Positions 21,851-35,000 of a stretch of 64,000 nucleotides of DNA are shown here, piece by piece (position 1 is the first letter of the stretch; every line of letters begins with the position of its first letter). The position numbers and the translations under genes are program-made. The notes under the pieces were generated by a model. It ran no database searches and was not told where the DNA came from. It saw only the letters and a program-made list of their open reading frames with translations. Source of the stretch: Avena insularis (Eukaryota; Streptophyta; Magnoliopsida; Poales; Poaceae); NCBI GenBank assembly GCA_023614405.1, contig CM042694.1, forward strand, positions 354,472,010 to 354,536,009, read 5' to 3'.

Positions 21851-23288
21851 TGATGAGTGCATATTTCCATCATGTTTTACATTATTATTTTGCATTGTAG
21901 ATGTATGATCTTGGTATTTTACAGCCCTCATGCGCACATTTTATGTCTGTTTTCACCAGGATCATGATAGATGATGGATCCAACGGATACAATTATTGGA
22001 GCTATTGTACTATGGAGAAAAGGAGTCAAAAACAACGCAAATCGCTTATTTGGGAAATATTAATAATACCAGAAGAAAACAGAAGCGAACAAGGGAGGCA
22101 GAGAGTCCAACGACCAACTATACGACCAGAGCAACTTTTCCGCCCGTATAGCTCTGGCCGTATAGTTGGCGCCGCCTCCGCCTCATCAAATAGTTTCACT
22201 CCGTGCAATTGGTTCGAAGAGACGACATACATCACACCCAGAAATCGCAGAAACCTCACCTCCGGAAGGCATCTGGAGAGGGAACTCATCCACAAGGGAT
22301 TCATCTTCGCCCTGCGCAGATCCGTGAGGCTAAGTCATCGATCTTCATCATCCACCGCTGCATCACCACCATCTCCATCCATCCCATCTACATCTTGTCT
22401 AGATCTTGTTGTAATTCCTATACTCGTTGTGGATTTATACAAGTACTATTCATCTATGATTGTTCCCATTATCATTGCCATGATGTTGATTGCCTCCATG
22501 TCTGAGTAGATCATTAGTTCTTGGGGATATGGAGAAACCCTAGTATGAGACTGAAATAAGATAAAGTCTATTATGATATTCACCGCTCTGACCATGTGTT
22601 ACATTTTCTACATCTTGATGTTGAGAGAAGTCGACCTCTCAATATTTGCCTCTCATGGGGACTTGATGGAGGGAACTACTTGTTGGTGGACAGAGGCGTG
22701 CTAGCACTTACAGTGACTATAAAGCTGTTGGCACCCCTTACATATCAACTTGGGAAACCAAGGAAACTCACGAAACACTATCCATGACATGGGATACGTC
22801 CTACAGGATTACGTCCCTTAATAGCACAGTAATTCGATTGATGTCAATTGCTGACTACTGTGGTTATGAGGATGATGTGAGCAGCGGTTGCTGCCTATTC
22901 GTGCAAATACGGAGTTCCTCCCGCACATACATAGTTGAGAATGTTCATGATGATAATCTTTATCTTAAATCTTTACAATACTAGTGGTGTATCCGCTACT
23001 CCCTGAGAATGCCTTTTCCCTATTAACGTTCCAATCTCTCTTACATACATGATACTTACTTTCTGTATTAAGTTATTTTGCTTTACTTTAGTATTGCTCT
23101 TATACCCAAAACCCAAAACACCTTTTTACACCATACTCGCATTTTATCTTGTTACTTAGAACTTTATCTAGCATATTTATCGTAATATTTATTTCAAGAA
23201 TTATTAGACTTCAGACTCCTGCTCACTATGGGATCGATATCTTTATTTCGAAATTAGCTACAAACGATCTGTGCATTTGTAGTCATCA
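21851..23288 (+). repeat. Element I 3' LTR
   Basis: The start TGATGAGTGC directly after the polypurine tract is firm. The end at 23288 is inferred from GTAGTCATCA, which gives TGATG/CATCA terminal inversions and 1438 bp, close to the A, C and E LTR lengths. It contains the hairpin at 22113-22170. There is no second LTR in the window for confirmation. Confidence 0.65.
22103..22172 (+). promoter_or_regulatory. U3 hairpin in element I LTR
   Basis: The tag CCAACGACC precedes arms AACTATACGACCAGAGC and GCTCTGGCCGTATAGTT, which pair over 17 bp with one mismatch around an 18-nt loop. It is followed by GGCGCCGCC. Same stem sequence as the internal array at 19383-19905. No clear TATA box follows in this copy. 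Confidence 0.7.
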
Positions 23289-24030
23289 CTTATATAGGGG
23301 AAAAGGGGAGACCCCTTTCTCCCCAAGTCCCGGGGTAGGATTAAAGGAGGGGAGGAGGGGGCACACGAGGAGGAGGGGCCGTCCGGGTGGGCCACCTAAG
23401 CACGCACGCGGCCCGATGAGGCATGGCGTCTGGGTGGGCCCCACCCCACATGTGGTGGCGGTTGCCCCATTTGGGTGGCTTGCCCTCTTGGGCCTTTTCC
23501 CATCGGGGTTTTGGCCTATTAGGGGAAGTTTGACCAAATATTTTAATAATAAATATTTATTAATATTAATTCCAATAATTAATATATAAACACATATTAT
23601 TATTTCCCTCTTGTCCCGAAACACCTTTCGGTCCACTCCGAACAACTTCGGATCTACCTGGAACAATTCCGATTCTCACTCATGAAACAATGCCGGTAGT
23701 CTCTCTTTCATACTCCATTGATTATGTTCGACCAAAAGATCTAAGATTATCATCGAGACTTCTCTCAGATCAATGATGAATAGCGGGACCAGGATGTCCA
23801 TAATGACACATGTGCATTCCATGATGTCTATTGTCTTTTGAACCATAAACATCGAGTCTAATTCCCTTTGTTACTTCGATACATGACTTGACCGAGATCT
23901 GTTCTTTGGTATCTTAATTCCTTATTCAATCTTGTTCCTGATAGGTGATGTTTTAATCATTCTATGATATTTCATCCTCATGACTTAGCCACATGTTGCA
24001 CAACATTTATGGATGTAATCTCACTAAATG
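23289..24030 (-). mobile_element. Copia element G, LTR part 1
   Basis: This minus-strand Copia LTR fragment continues at 38023 after element B. It has TATA CCTATATAAG at 23289-23298. It ends on the left at element I, so its R-U5 part is missing. The rest of the LTR and its start lie at 38028-38542. Confidence 0.6.
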
Positions 24031-27000
24031 TGTGGGCTCCCCGGATTTAAGCATCCGAGAAATCCCTGTTATGTAAATATCCACATTCCCATGATCCGTG
24101 AGCCGTGGAACATAACCGACAAGTATCATTACAGCATCCAAAACATAACGAATACAAGACTTACATAGTTTCCATTATGGCTACACAACTTTCAGTAGCG
24201 GAGCTTCATCACACGCAGGGCCCAATCACGCCTCGACCTATAGGCGACTGACTGGGAAGACGGCCTAGCTTGCTGGATGTCACCTTAATCTTCAAATGTC
24301 GAACCTCTGAAAGCCTGGCCAAGTAAATAGCCAGGGACAATGCCATGAATACTTTTGAATGTACTCGCCAACCACCAAGATAAGTTAAATAAGGAAATGC
24401 AATTCTGGCTGTGGCGAGATAGCTCTATCTAGGGTTGTTTTTGAAAAGCCTAAACTATCTCTTGAAGTTATGGCATCTCCATATCTTTGTTGAAAAAGAG
24501 TTTTAAAACATGCCTCTGTTTTATAAATCAAGATATCCCCATATCCTTGTTGAAAACCTTTTCGAAAACAGTTTTGGAGTAAAAACCCTTTTTAAACCTG
24601 TTTGACCACCTCTGGTCAAAACGAAACTTTCAACTCCGGTTCCCCCGGAAACTCCATACTTCCACCCATTTTTCCAAACACCATCATTTGGGTACTCCTA
24701 GCCAACACCTTTCCAACCGTCCTTGAACCTGGACAGGCTATTCGAATAGATTATACTCTGCAGAGTTTGCGCACTTTCCCCACAACAATCAATACATCCG
24801 CCAGGATAAAACCGCGGCCCACTACACACAGTAGATGGGGGTCCAGATAATCAAACCTAACCTTTCGCTTGTCGACCCTAGCAAAGGCTGCTTTTCCTTT
24901 TGGGTTTGTTCTCCCCGGCAACGAGTATGTGGCTCCCAGCCATAGTCCTGCCTTCCATACACGCGTATACCCAAACCGCAGCTTGGCATATACCTTAACT
25001 TGGTGACTCCACTTCCTTCCGTACCACCTGATTCATACCGTCCACGGGAGACCCAATTGTTGCACCGGCACTCCTGCCAAGACAGGCTCACTCTTGCCGA
25101 AGCAAGCTACCGGCTCCAGATTCGTAGAACTGTTAGCGCTTGCCCAGAATTCAAGGGATTTCTCCCAATAACTATAGTACAAGATGCCTCGTCTAAAGAA
25201 GACAAACTACGAGCTAAGCCCCAGCACCTGGGGTAATGTGGTTGCACGGATAAAAATTGTTCCGGTAAAGGCGTAGAACATCCCTTCTCTTTCTCTTGTT
25301 CTTTATCTCATTTCTCATCATCACCATTTCTTTAGTTAAAACATCCACTTGGAATGATGGCTCTTCCCAAGGGTTTTACAACGCCGTTTTGAAACATTTG
25401 TAGTAGGGTAAATCCCAAAACAGTTCATTTTCTCAAAGCCGGGGTCTTCAACGAGGTAGGATGCTGGCCATCGTACTCTTGGTCTAAAGGGATAAAATGG
25501 TAGGTGCATCAGGGTGGTGCCACGAGGGACACCAAGTCATAACTTGGGGGAGCCAAGTCATTAGCGCAGTATTTGTAACACAAAGCATGCAGATAAATAA
25601 TGCAATTTATAAAGGGGATACAAAACAGGTAATAAAAAGAGTAGGACAAGTATCGGAATTCGGGAATGGTGGCTTGCCTTTGATCAGCGATAAGTCCCTG
25701 GATTTCCTTAGATAACCAAGAATACCCAATAAATAATAATAAGGAGTCCCTTTCTTCTCGTCATCAAACAATCACACTATCGCCGTCATTGAGTATACAT
25801 GTAAGCAGACAATACCACAATCAATACAAGGTATACAGGCATCAAACCATACAGCAAGCAATTGTCAATACAAGTTTGCAAATCAGTAATGGTGTTGAGA
25901 AAATGGATGAGAAGGATTGGGAGCATGTCTTGGAACATTTGAAGGAAACCATATGGGTTTCATAGTCTAGAAACTAGGGATGAGAGGGTTTTGGACCAAG
26001 GACTTATTCTATAAGATACCATTGTAAAACCATGGTACCAACAGATAGGTATTGATAGAATGAAACCAACAAAAGTGGTTTCACTATTTTATCACTTATC
26101 TAGATTTAGTCATGCTTTTTATAGTGGAATAAACTCTAGTTTGAGGAAATAATTCACCAAAATTTATCTGGAGGCCCAAAAATTATTTCCTTGGGTGGTT
26201 AGATAGTGTTTGGTGTACTGAACCACATAGAAGTGGAATCTCGTCAAAATAATTACCAGAATGCCCTTAATAAATCATCAAAGGCAGTTCTGCAAGGTTT
26301 TTGTCTTTTTAACCAGGTTTCTTTTATAGATGTTTTTAGTGTGATTCCAGTTTTACATGGTAGGTACTGGAAGTAACTTTATGTAGAAATTGGAATTATC
26401 CATTTTGGATAACCAAAACTACAGGAGGGATTTATCTAGTGAAAAAGTGATTCACAGAACAGTTTAATTCACTAGAATTTAACCAGAGCTCAATAAAATC
26501 AGGTCAATACCACATTTGGGTTGACCTAGAGAAATTCCTAAAGGTAGATTATGGCTGTTTTTGTTATTTTTGCTATAGTAAAGATATTGCTCCACTTGGC
26601 ATGAGTCCCAAGCCACGAGATAGGTGCAGGTAATACCTACTAGGGACAGTTGGTTTTACCCCAATTGGAGTTGTAAAACTCACAGAAAGAATTTATTAGT
26701 GAAAAAGATACATCTGGGTAGTAAATTGAGTATAATTAATAGGAGCAATATTTGGGGAAACCAAGAGTATTGCATGTTAGAGTAAACAATCAATAACCCT
26801 AGGAAATTTAGACCTAGGCAATTGGAGTTGTTTTCCATTTTCAAAATGATTTAAACTAAACAGGTAATGAGCAGATCTGGGGAAAAAGAATAAAAGCACA
26901 GGGCTAGCCGGGCAAGATCCAGAGGGTAAATGGACCACGGAGGGGAAATCAGCCCATGGCAGGCGACGCAGCGCGCGGGAGTGGTGTTCGAATCACTAGC

Positions 27001-29966
27001 AAGGGGTCCCGCTGGTCAGTGACGGTGGCTCCCGAATGGGTATCCATAGATCTGGGTCGTTGGGGTAAGGAGGATCTGACGATCCTTGGGCTTCTTCAAC
27101 CCTCGACTCAGAGCCAGCTCGTCGGAACCCTAGGTAGTGTCTAGGCAGCAGCAGGGGCTTACCAGGGGCTCAGGAGGCGACGAGGAGCGGCGGAGGTGAA
27201 GTGGCGCTTGACATCGAGCAGATCGAGGGGCGGCACGGTCGGGTTCACGCCTGGGAAGGTGCTCGCACGAAGGTGCCCGAACCTAGCTCGCCGGAGCTTC
27301 ACCGGTGTGGTCGGAGGAGGCGGTCCTGGGCCAAAACAAGCACATGGTTAGGTAGAGGGGGAAGAGGGGATCTCTGTAGAGTGAGATGCAGAGGAGGGGA
27401 TCACGGGAGGGGGAGCATTTCTCGAATTTCTGAGAGAGGCCGAGAGCTCTCTCTCTCTTCTTCTCGGGTAGGACAAGGCATGGGAGAGGGAGTGGAGCTC
27501 GGGGGAAGTGAGTGGAGGGGAGAGGAGTGAAATGACAGGCCGAGAGGGGGCTGGCCAGCCTCTGTCCCTTTTAACTAGAGGGGGAGGGTGTATGATGGAA
27601 TATGTCCATGAGAGGGCAGGGGCAGGTCCATGGCCTCCTCGTTGGGTGTTGGGGGCGGTGGAGAGAGGGGGTGTGGGGCTCTGGTCGAGCAGAGAGGGTA
27701 GGGGCAGCTGTGGTAATTAAATTGGGGCATATCTTTGTAAGATGTGGTTATCTCTCTCTCTACTAGTCCAAGGGTAGGGACAAGTAGGTGTGTGATGGTG
27801 GTACTGTAGTGCTACAGCGGAGATGACCAGGAGGGTCATGGTGGCTGGAGAGGAGTGCTTGACAAGCCTTGGGTAATGATTTAGCTTGGGTTTAGATGGT
27901 TTTGCAAGTTTTGATCAAAAGATGGCTTTTGAAGGAGTTTGAAAAGTTTGTACTAGACAAAGTGGGAGAATGACACTAGTGTGTAGATGGGATCAAGATA
28001 TCTCTCCAAGAATTAATTGGGGTTTTTCTAAGGCTTGTAGTCCACCTAGAAGCATTAATTCCAAAAGTGTAGAATTGGTTTCTAGAAGTTAAGGTGATAT
28101 TTTTACATTAGACAAAGTGAGATTTTGGTGTGGAAGGGTCCTTGATACCACATTGCACCTTGGGAAATTTTAATGGGATTTATTGAGATGGGGAAGTATT
28201 TTTAGGAATTATTTCTTGTTTTTGCCATTTAGGAAAAAGGGCAAAAAGAAATAATAAAGAATCTCAAAAATATTTATTTTTGAGGTGGGAAGATAGAGTA
28301 TGATATATGGATCTCAATTGAGCCAAAAGTTGGGGAAGTGTTTTGGCAAAAACCAAACTTTCCTTTGTAGGAGTTTTGAGATTTTGTCTCTTAAAGGAAT
28401 TAAATAGATTTGGATCCATGATAATTATGGATAATATTTGATAAATCTTGGTGATCAAGGTAGATGAGGTAGACAAGGTTTAACAAGCATTGGAACCTTG
28501 GGAAATGGAAATTAAACTTGAATAGGATGGATCTAGGGTGATGTTATTTCTATACCACCGAAACCTTGTTGGATCTTGGAGCTCAGAGCTCACCTTGATG
28601 CAAGAGGTAGATTGATAGCTAGACCAAGTCATATAGATGATCATGGCAGAAGGAGTTTGGACTGGTTACATTTGAGGTGGTATGGAGGTGATGGCAAACT
28701 TTCTTGAAAATAAGGCTGCCATACTAGATGAGTCATGATGCCTTATAAACCATGTGGGTTTAAGAAACACAGAGATCCACTTAGAACAAGTGAAGTAGAT
28801 GCTGATAGAACTATATGAGTAGAACACGACCATGCAAAGAGTTGGTCCATAGAAGGTTGGATGATGGTGTGAGCTTCTGTCAAAGTAGGCATGATGACTA
28901 GATTTGCAGGAAAAGTTAATTTCTTGCCTGCAAAACCATCAAGATCATGTGGGTTGGAGGATGATCTAACCAAGGGAAAGAGTGGGACCTGGTAGTCCTT
29001 AGGAGGGTTAACAAGATGGTTCATGTGCATTTCCAAAAATGCACAAGGGTTGAGAAAGGGAGGCATTCAAAAAGGTGATGTTGGAAATAGTTTTCCAGAC
29101 AGCCAAATTTGGCAGATTTTGGGTTTTTGACTAGACTATGAGAGGGGATGTTTTTGAGGGGTTGCAATGTACCAAAGCATCATCAAGTGGATGATATTGA
29201 AGTGTAGAGGGAGTAGGAGGGATCCATTCTTGATATTGGTCTTCATTGACTTGGAGACTTCTGGAATGGATCACTGCGGAATTGATCAGGTTAAGGGTTT
29301 TAGATGATCACCTGGTGGCTAGAGATGGGATCCAACTTTGTATTCTTTCTTAGGGTGTGGTGATTTGGAAACATCTTGATTCCTAGTGATGATATCCTAG
29401 AGTAGCTCATACTATCTCCTAAGCAGACAAATCAAGCAGCAGATCAGGGCAACTCATCTTACAAACAAAGTAAACCTACTACTAGGGTTACCATCAAGAT
29501 TAGCTTGAGGTAAGGATGGGTATTTTGAAAAGGTTGTGGTTGGAGTCAGGTGAGTGTCCTTGGTATCTCTACAAAGAGTAGAATTCAAATGCTTTGAAAA
29601 GAGGTTTTGGGAAAACTAGAGATAAGATTAGTTGAGGGTTCTATCTTGAAAACATAAGGAGGTTATAGCTCTCCATAGTTTTGTCAATGGAAGCTACTAA
29701 ACTAGTTTTGGTTACACAAGCATCTTGGCTCAGGTTTTGAAATGTCCGAACATTTGAGAATATGTAAAATGAGCCAGGATAGTTTTGTTAAATAGCTTTT
29801 GTCAACTGAGGGTGAGGTAAGGAGTATCATATGGTATATACTCACATGCACAAGTACAAACAAACAACAATCACACACTGCACCCATGAACAAGAAAAAG
29901 TTTTTGTTCTTCCTGATTTTTGCATTCTGGACAACTAATCAGGGTTCCTGAAATTGGGATGTTACA
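24031..29966 (-). repeat. Element B 3' LTR
   Basis: It matches 32004-38022 throughout with a few percent substitutions (by eye about 9 in the first 160 bp). It lacks about 55 bp near 26493 and about 21 bp near 28530 that the other LTR has. The middle (about 26930-27720) is GC-rich with CT/GA runs. A candidate TATA (GTTAAAAGG, minus strand) lies at 27567-27575. Open frames inside are shared only because the LTRs are shared. Confidence 0.93.
27567..27576 (-). promoter_or_regulatory. Candidate TATA box, element B 3' LTR
   Basis: The minus strand reads AGTTAAAAGGG in a GC-rich segment. It occupies the same relative place as the clear TATA of the LTR at 1-1541. It is a weak match to consensus. 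Confidence 0.3.
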
Positions 29967-29980
29967 GACCTTTCCCACTT
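29967..29980 (-). other. Element B polypurine tract
   Basis: The minus strand reads AAGTGGGAAAGGTC directly before TGTAACATCCC of the 3' LTR. Confidence 0.8.
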
Positions 29981-31090
29981 AAAAGAATCTCGTCCCGAGA
30001 TTCGGGAGAGTAAGATTAGGGGATTTGTTTTGGAGTTAGTGCTATGTGTTTCTGGTGTACCAACTTGTCGGCTTTGTGTTTGAACAGGGTCACCACGACA
30101 GTGAGGTTGAACTTCAAACATCTTGAAACACGAGTGTCGAGCAGGCTTCAACTAGGATTGTGATGAGTGATCTTCCTGCTGTAAGGATTTATGGTGTTTG
30201 TCCCAAGGGATTATTGTATCCTAGTATACGTCCTTGGGTCCAACTGTTGGATTGCTTCTGGCAGAGGGTTATTCTATTTTGCAGGAAAGGCGCAGTCTTT
30301 CCCCCTTAGGATTAGACTGGGGTAGATCGGAGAGTTGACATAGTCCTTCCTTCTTGGAGTCGCAGATGTATGTTTTGAAGGCGGACGTCCATATTTCTCC
30401 TGGAGTCGAGATCGTCAGAAGGCGTCCCATTCTGGAGGTCTTCTGAGGTATCCTTGGGTAGACAGTCTTCTGAGGATTGAGTGGAAAGACGCAGTCTTTC
30501 CACCTTAGAGCTTCATTAAGGCGCTTTAGGAGTGGTGCAAATCTTCTGTCTGGGAGTGCTGACCTGAGGTTAGCGGAAGGCTTCATCTTCCTGGAGTCTT
30601 GAGCGAAGGTCGTCAGGTGACGCCCTATTCTATATACTTGGGCAAGGGGGTTTCCTAACAAAGCTTTATCTAGTGAGCTCAGGGCAAGCTAGCGGTTTAT
30701 GACTCTCCTGGCTAGGGTTACTCAGGGTGGATCCATTCAGCGTCGGTGAAGAGGTCCTCACTTGAATCTCTTGCATTGCTTCTACTTGAGGGCGGAGTGG
30801 ACTCGTGGTCTTCATGCATCCTCATCTTCGGGGAACTAAAGTATTCTGGCCTTATGGTGAGGAACTTCCCATTGGTTGTAAGCGTTTCGGGTTGGGTCTG
30901 ATGCAACGTCTTGGGTAAAACACGCAAGAGGGAAACATCAAAGCAAGCACAACAATCCAAGGAAGTTATTACATAACCAACCAGTCTGCACCCGAAGATG
31001 CTAATAGTACTTGAACATTACAAAACGCGTTCAGGGATGATACATGACTCTACCCTATTGCTAGAGGGGCGAGTACAACAGAGCGGGTGA
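29981..31090. other. Element B internal non-coding region
   Basis: No gypsy protein domain is found in either strand. Short repeated phrases (GCAGTCTTTCC, CTGGAGTC, TCTTCTGAGG) give a mildly repetitive texture at about 30280-30620. Confidence 0.6.
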
Positions 31091-31773
31091 TTACTCGGAG
31101 GGTGCATCTGCGGAGTCGTGGCTGGCTTCTGGCGGAGCATTGGAGGTTTCCTGCACCTCTTGGATGGGCTTGAACCTACGGAGATACTGACTGGCGGTGA
31201 TGCACTTCCTGCTTCTCTTGGGAGCAGCTTCCCTCGAGGTTCCTTCTGTGGCGGTGGTTCGTGCTTGATTCCTTTGCAGGGTTTCCAGAGCTTCCTTATG
31301 GGTGAGAATGGCTTGTAGGCGACGGAGCTCCATCTGGGAGTGATGGTATTCGTCAACGACTGCTGTTAACACCTCATTGCTAGAGTAGCTGAAGCGGGTT
31401 TGAAAAGAGAGAGCAGGGTATGCCAGGCTGGGGTCTTGAGATCCTCCGGTGCAGTCAACATTTCCCTTCATGGGGAGGAAAAAGGTTGTGGGCTGTCTCA
31501 TCTCTGGGAGAAAGTACGAATGTGCATGAAAGCTTCTCTGGCTACCATATCCACAGCGAGTGCGGGAATGGGCATCTGAGGTCCAGTGGAATAGATAGGG
31601 CTTCCATTGGTTCCCGGCTTGGCTAGTATGACAATCTGTCCCACATAATCTCCTGATTCTAGTCCCTTGTGGAGGGTGTAGATAGGTTTTTGCTGGTAAT
31701 CACAAAGTTGCAGAGAGTCCCAGAGGAGTCAGGGAAATCCAACCTTCAGCCACTCTTCATCAATAGGTTCCAT
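31091..31773 (-). pseudogene. Element B internal ORF, function unknown
   Basis: Reading from Met at 31773, a frame of about 90 codons runs to 31498 with one in-frame TGA early on. It then overlaps (ATGA) a second frame, 31091-31501, of 136 residues. The second ends in a heptad-like helix (region MELRRLQAILTHKEAL) and a basic, then acidic tail. The two probably formed one protein of about 225 residues, directly after the PBS where gag would normally lie. I recognise no gag or pol motif. Confidence 0.45.
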
Positions 31774-31986
31774 CTACAAAAGTGTTTAGGGCCAGGTTGG
31801 GTTAGTGACAAGTGTGCAAGATTTTAAGATTAGAAAATCATATTAATGCAAGTATTTTCCAAAACGAAGGGGAAAAGACGTAAGCACGGTTGCAAATAGT
31901 CATCTCTTCTCCCTTGTATTTTATAAAGTAGGTTTGTCGTTTCCTGTCTAACGTCCATGCTAACTAAGGTCTCCTACAGTCAGGAT

Positions 31987-31999
31987 GGCTCTGATACCA
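31987..31999 (-). other. Element B primer binding site (tRNA-iMet)
   Basis: The minus strand reads TGGTATCAGAGCC, complementary to the 3' end of initiator tRNA-Met. It lies 4 nt from the LTR end. Confidence 0.92.
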
Positions 32000-32003
32000 A
32001 GTC

Positions 32004-35000
32004 TGTGGGATCCCCCGGATTTAAGCATCCGAGAAATCCCTGTTATGTAAATATCCACGTTCCCATGATCAGTGAGCCGTGGAACATAACCGACAAGTAT
32101 CATTACAACATCTGAAACATAACGGATACAAGACTTACATAGTTGCCATTATGGCTACACAACTTTCAATAGCGGAGCTTCATCACACGTAGGGCCCAAT
32201 CACGCCTCGACCTACAGGCGACTGACTGGGAAGACGACCTAGCTTGCTGGACGTCACCTTAATCTTCCAATGTCGAACCTCTGAAAGCCTGGCCAAGTAA
32301 ATAGCTAGGTACAATGCCATGAGTACTTTTGAATGTACTCGCAAACCACGAAGATAAGTTAAATAAGGAAATGCAATTCTGGCTGTGGCGAGATAGCACT
32401 ATCTAGGGTTGTTTTTGGAAAGCCAAAACTATCTCTTGAAGTTATGGCATCTCCATATCTTTGTTGAAAAAGAGTTTTAAAACATGCCTCTGTTTTATAA
32501 ATCAAGACATCCCCATATCCTTGTTGAAAACCTTTTCGAAAACAATTTTGGAGTAAAAACCCTTTTTAAACCTCTTTGACCACCTCTGGTCAAAATGAAC
32601 CTTTCAACTCCGGTTCCCCCGGAAACTCCATACTTCCACCCATTTTTCCAAACACCATCATTTGGGTACTCCTAGCCAACACCTTTCCAACCGTCCTTGA
32701 GCATGGACACCGCTATTCGAATAGATTATACTCTATAGAGTTTGCGCACTTTCCCCACAAGAATCAATACATCCGCCGGGATAAAACCGAGGCCCACTAC
32801 ACACGGCAGATGGGGGTCCGAATAATCAAACCTAAACTTTCGCTTGTCGACCCTAGCAAAGGTTGCTTTTCCTTTTGGGTTTGTTCTCCCCGGCAACGAG
32901 TATGTGGCTCCCAGCCATAGTCCTGCCTTCCGTACAAGTGTATACCCAAACCGCAGCTTGGCGTATACCTTAACTAGGTGACTCCAATTCCTTCCATACC
33001 ACCTAAGTCATACCGTCCGCGGGAGACCCAATTGTTGCACCGGCACTCCTGCCAAGACAGGCTCACTCTTGTCGAAGCAAGCTATAGGCTCCAGATCCGT
33101 AGAACTGTTAGCGCCTGCCCGGAATTCAAGGGATTTCTCCCAATAAGCATAGTACAAGCTGCCTCGGCTAAAGAAGACAAACTACGAGCTAAGCCCCAGC
33201 ACCTGGGGTAATGTGGTTGCACGGATAAAAATTGTTCTGGTAAAGGCGTAGAACATCCCTTCTCCTTCTCTTGTTCTTTATCTCATTTCTCATCATCACC
33301 ACTTCTTTAGTTAAAACATCCACTTGGAATGATGGCTCTTCCCAAGGGTTTTACAAAACAGTTTTGAAACATTTGTAGTAGGGTAAATCCCAAAACAGTT
33401 CATTTTCTCAAAGTCGGTGTCTTCAACGAGGTAGGATGCTAGCCATCATACTCTCGGTCTAAAGGGATAAAATGGTAGGTACATCAGGGTGGTGCCATGA
33501 GGGACACCAAGTCATAACTTGGGGGAGCCAAGTCATTAGCGCAGTATTTGTAACACAAAGCATGCAGATAAATAATGCAATTTATAAAGGGGATACAAAA
33601 CAGGTAATAAAAAGAGTAGGACAAGTATCAGAATTCAGGAATGGTGGCTTGCCTATGATCAGCGATAATTCCCTAGACTTCCTTAGATAACCAAGAATAC
33701 CCAATAAATAATAATAAGGAGTCGCTTTCTTCTCATCGTGAAACAATCACACTATCGCCGTCATCGAGTATACATGCAAGAAGAAAATACCACAATCAAT
33801 ACAAGGCATACAGGCATCAAACCATACAGCAAGCAATTGTCAACACAAGTTTGCAAATCAGTAGTGGTGTTGAGAAAATGGATGATAAGGATTGGGAGCA
33901 TGTCTTGGAACATTTGAAGGAAACCATATGGGTTTCATAGTCTAGAAACTAGGGATGAGAGGGTTTTGGACCAAGGACTTATTCTATAAGATACCATTGT
34001 AAAAACATGGTACCAACAAATAGGTATTGATAGAATGAAACCAACAAAAGTGGTTTCACTATTTTATCACTTATCTAGATTTAGTCATGCTTTTTATAGT
34101 GGAATAAACTCTAGTTTGAGGAAATAATTCACCACAATTTATCTGGAGGCCCAAAAATTATTTCCTTGGGTGGTTAGATAGTGTTTGGTGTACTGAACCA
34201 CATAGAAGTAGAATCTTGTAAAAATAATTAACAGAATGCCCTTAATAAATCATAAAAGGCAGTTCTGCAAGGTTTTTGTCTTTTTCACCTCATTTCGTTT
34301 ACAGAAGCTTTTAGTGTGATTCCAATTTTACATGGTAGGTACTGGAAGTAACTTTCTGTAGAAATTGGAATTATCCATTTTGGATAACCAGAACTACTGG
34401 AGGGATTTATTTAGTGAAAAAGGGATTCACAGAATAGTTTAATTCACTAGAATTCAACCAGAGCGCAATATAATCTAAGCTGCTGGAGTTTGATAGATGC
34501 CACTACTAGGGTGTACTAGGAGGTGGAATTAGGTCAATACCATATTTGGGTTGACCTAGAGAAATTCCTAAAGGCAGATTATGGCTGTTTTTGTTATTTT
34601 TGCTATAGTAAAGATATTGCTCCACTTGGCATGAGTCTCAAGACATGACATAGGTGCAGGTAATACCTACGAGGGACAGTTGGTTTTACCCCAATTGTAG
34701 TTCTAAAACTGACAGAAAGAATTTATTAGTGAAAAAGGTACATCTGGGTAGTAAATTTAGTATAATTAATAGGAGCAATATTTGGGGAAACCAAGAGTAT
34801 TGCATGTTAGAGTAAACAATCTGTAACCCTAGGAAATTTAGATGTAGGCAATTGGAGTTGGTTTCTATTTTCAAAATGATTTAAACTGAACAGGTAATGA
34901 GCAGATCTAGGGAAAAAAAATAAAAGCACAGGGCTAGCCGGGCCAGATCCAGAGGGTAAATGGGCCGCGGAGGGGAAATCGACCCACGGTGGGTGACGCA

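Larger units (their letters stand above)
17106..23288 (+). mobile_element. Element I: 5'-truncated gypsy fragment with 3' LTR
   Basis: The plus-strand order is PR C-terminus, RT, RNase H, a hairpin array, an extra 3' ORF, polypurine tract and 3' LTR. The 5' LTR, gag and PR active site are missing; the fragment begins directly at the CACTA end (17105). Integrase is also absent: the sequence passes from RNase H to non-coding DNA within 250 bp. The sequence is related to A, D and E. Confidence 0.85.

Noticed and set aside
24602..25236. Plus-strand ORFs conserved between 24602-25236 and 32576-33211
   Set aside because: They are conserved only because both lie in the B LTRs; no domain, and opposite to the element's direction.
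27201..27720. Possible host gene in the GC-rich block of B
   Set aside because: The block is duplicated at about 35250-35760 as part of the paired LTR, and the frames differ between copies.
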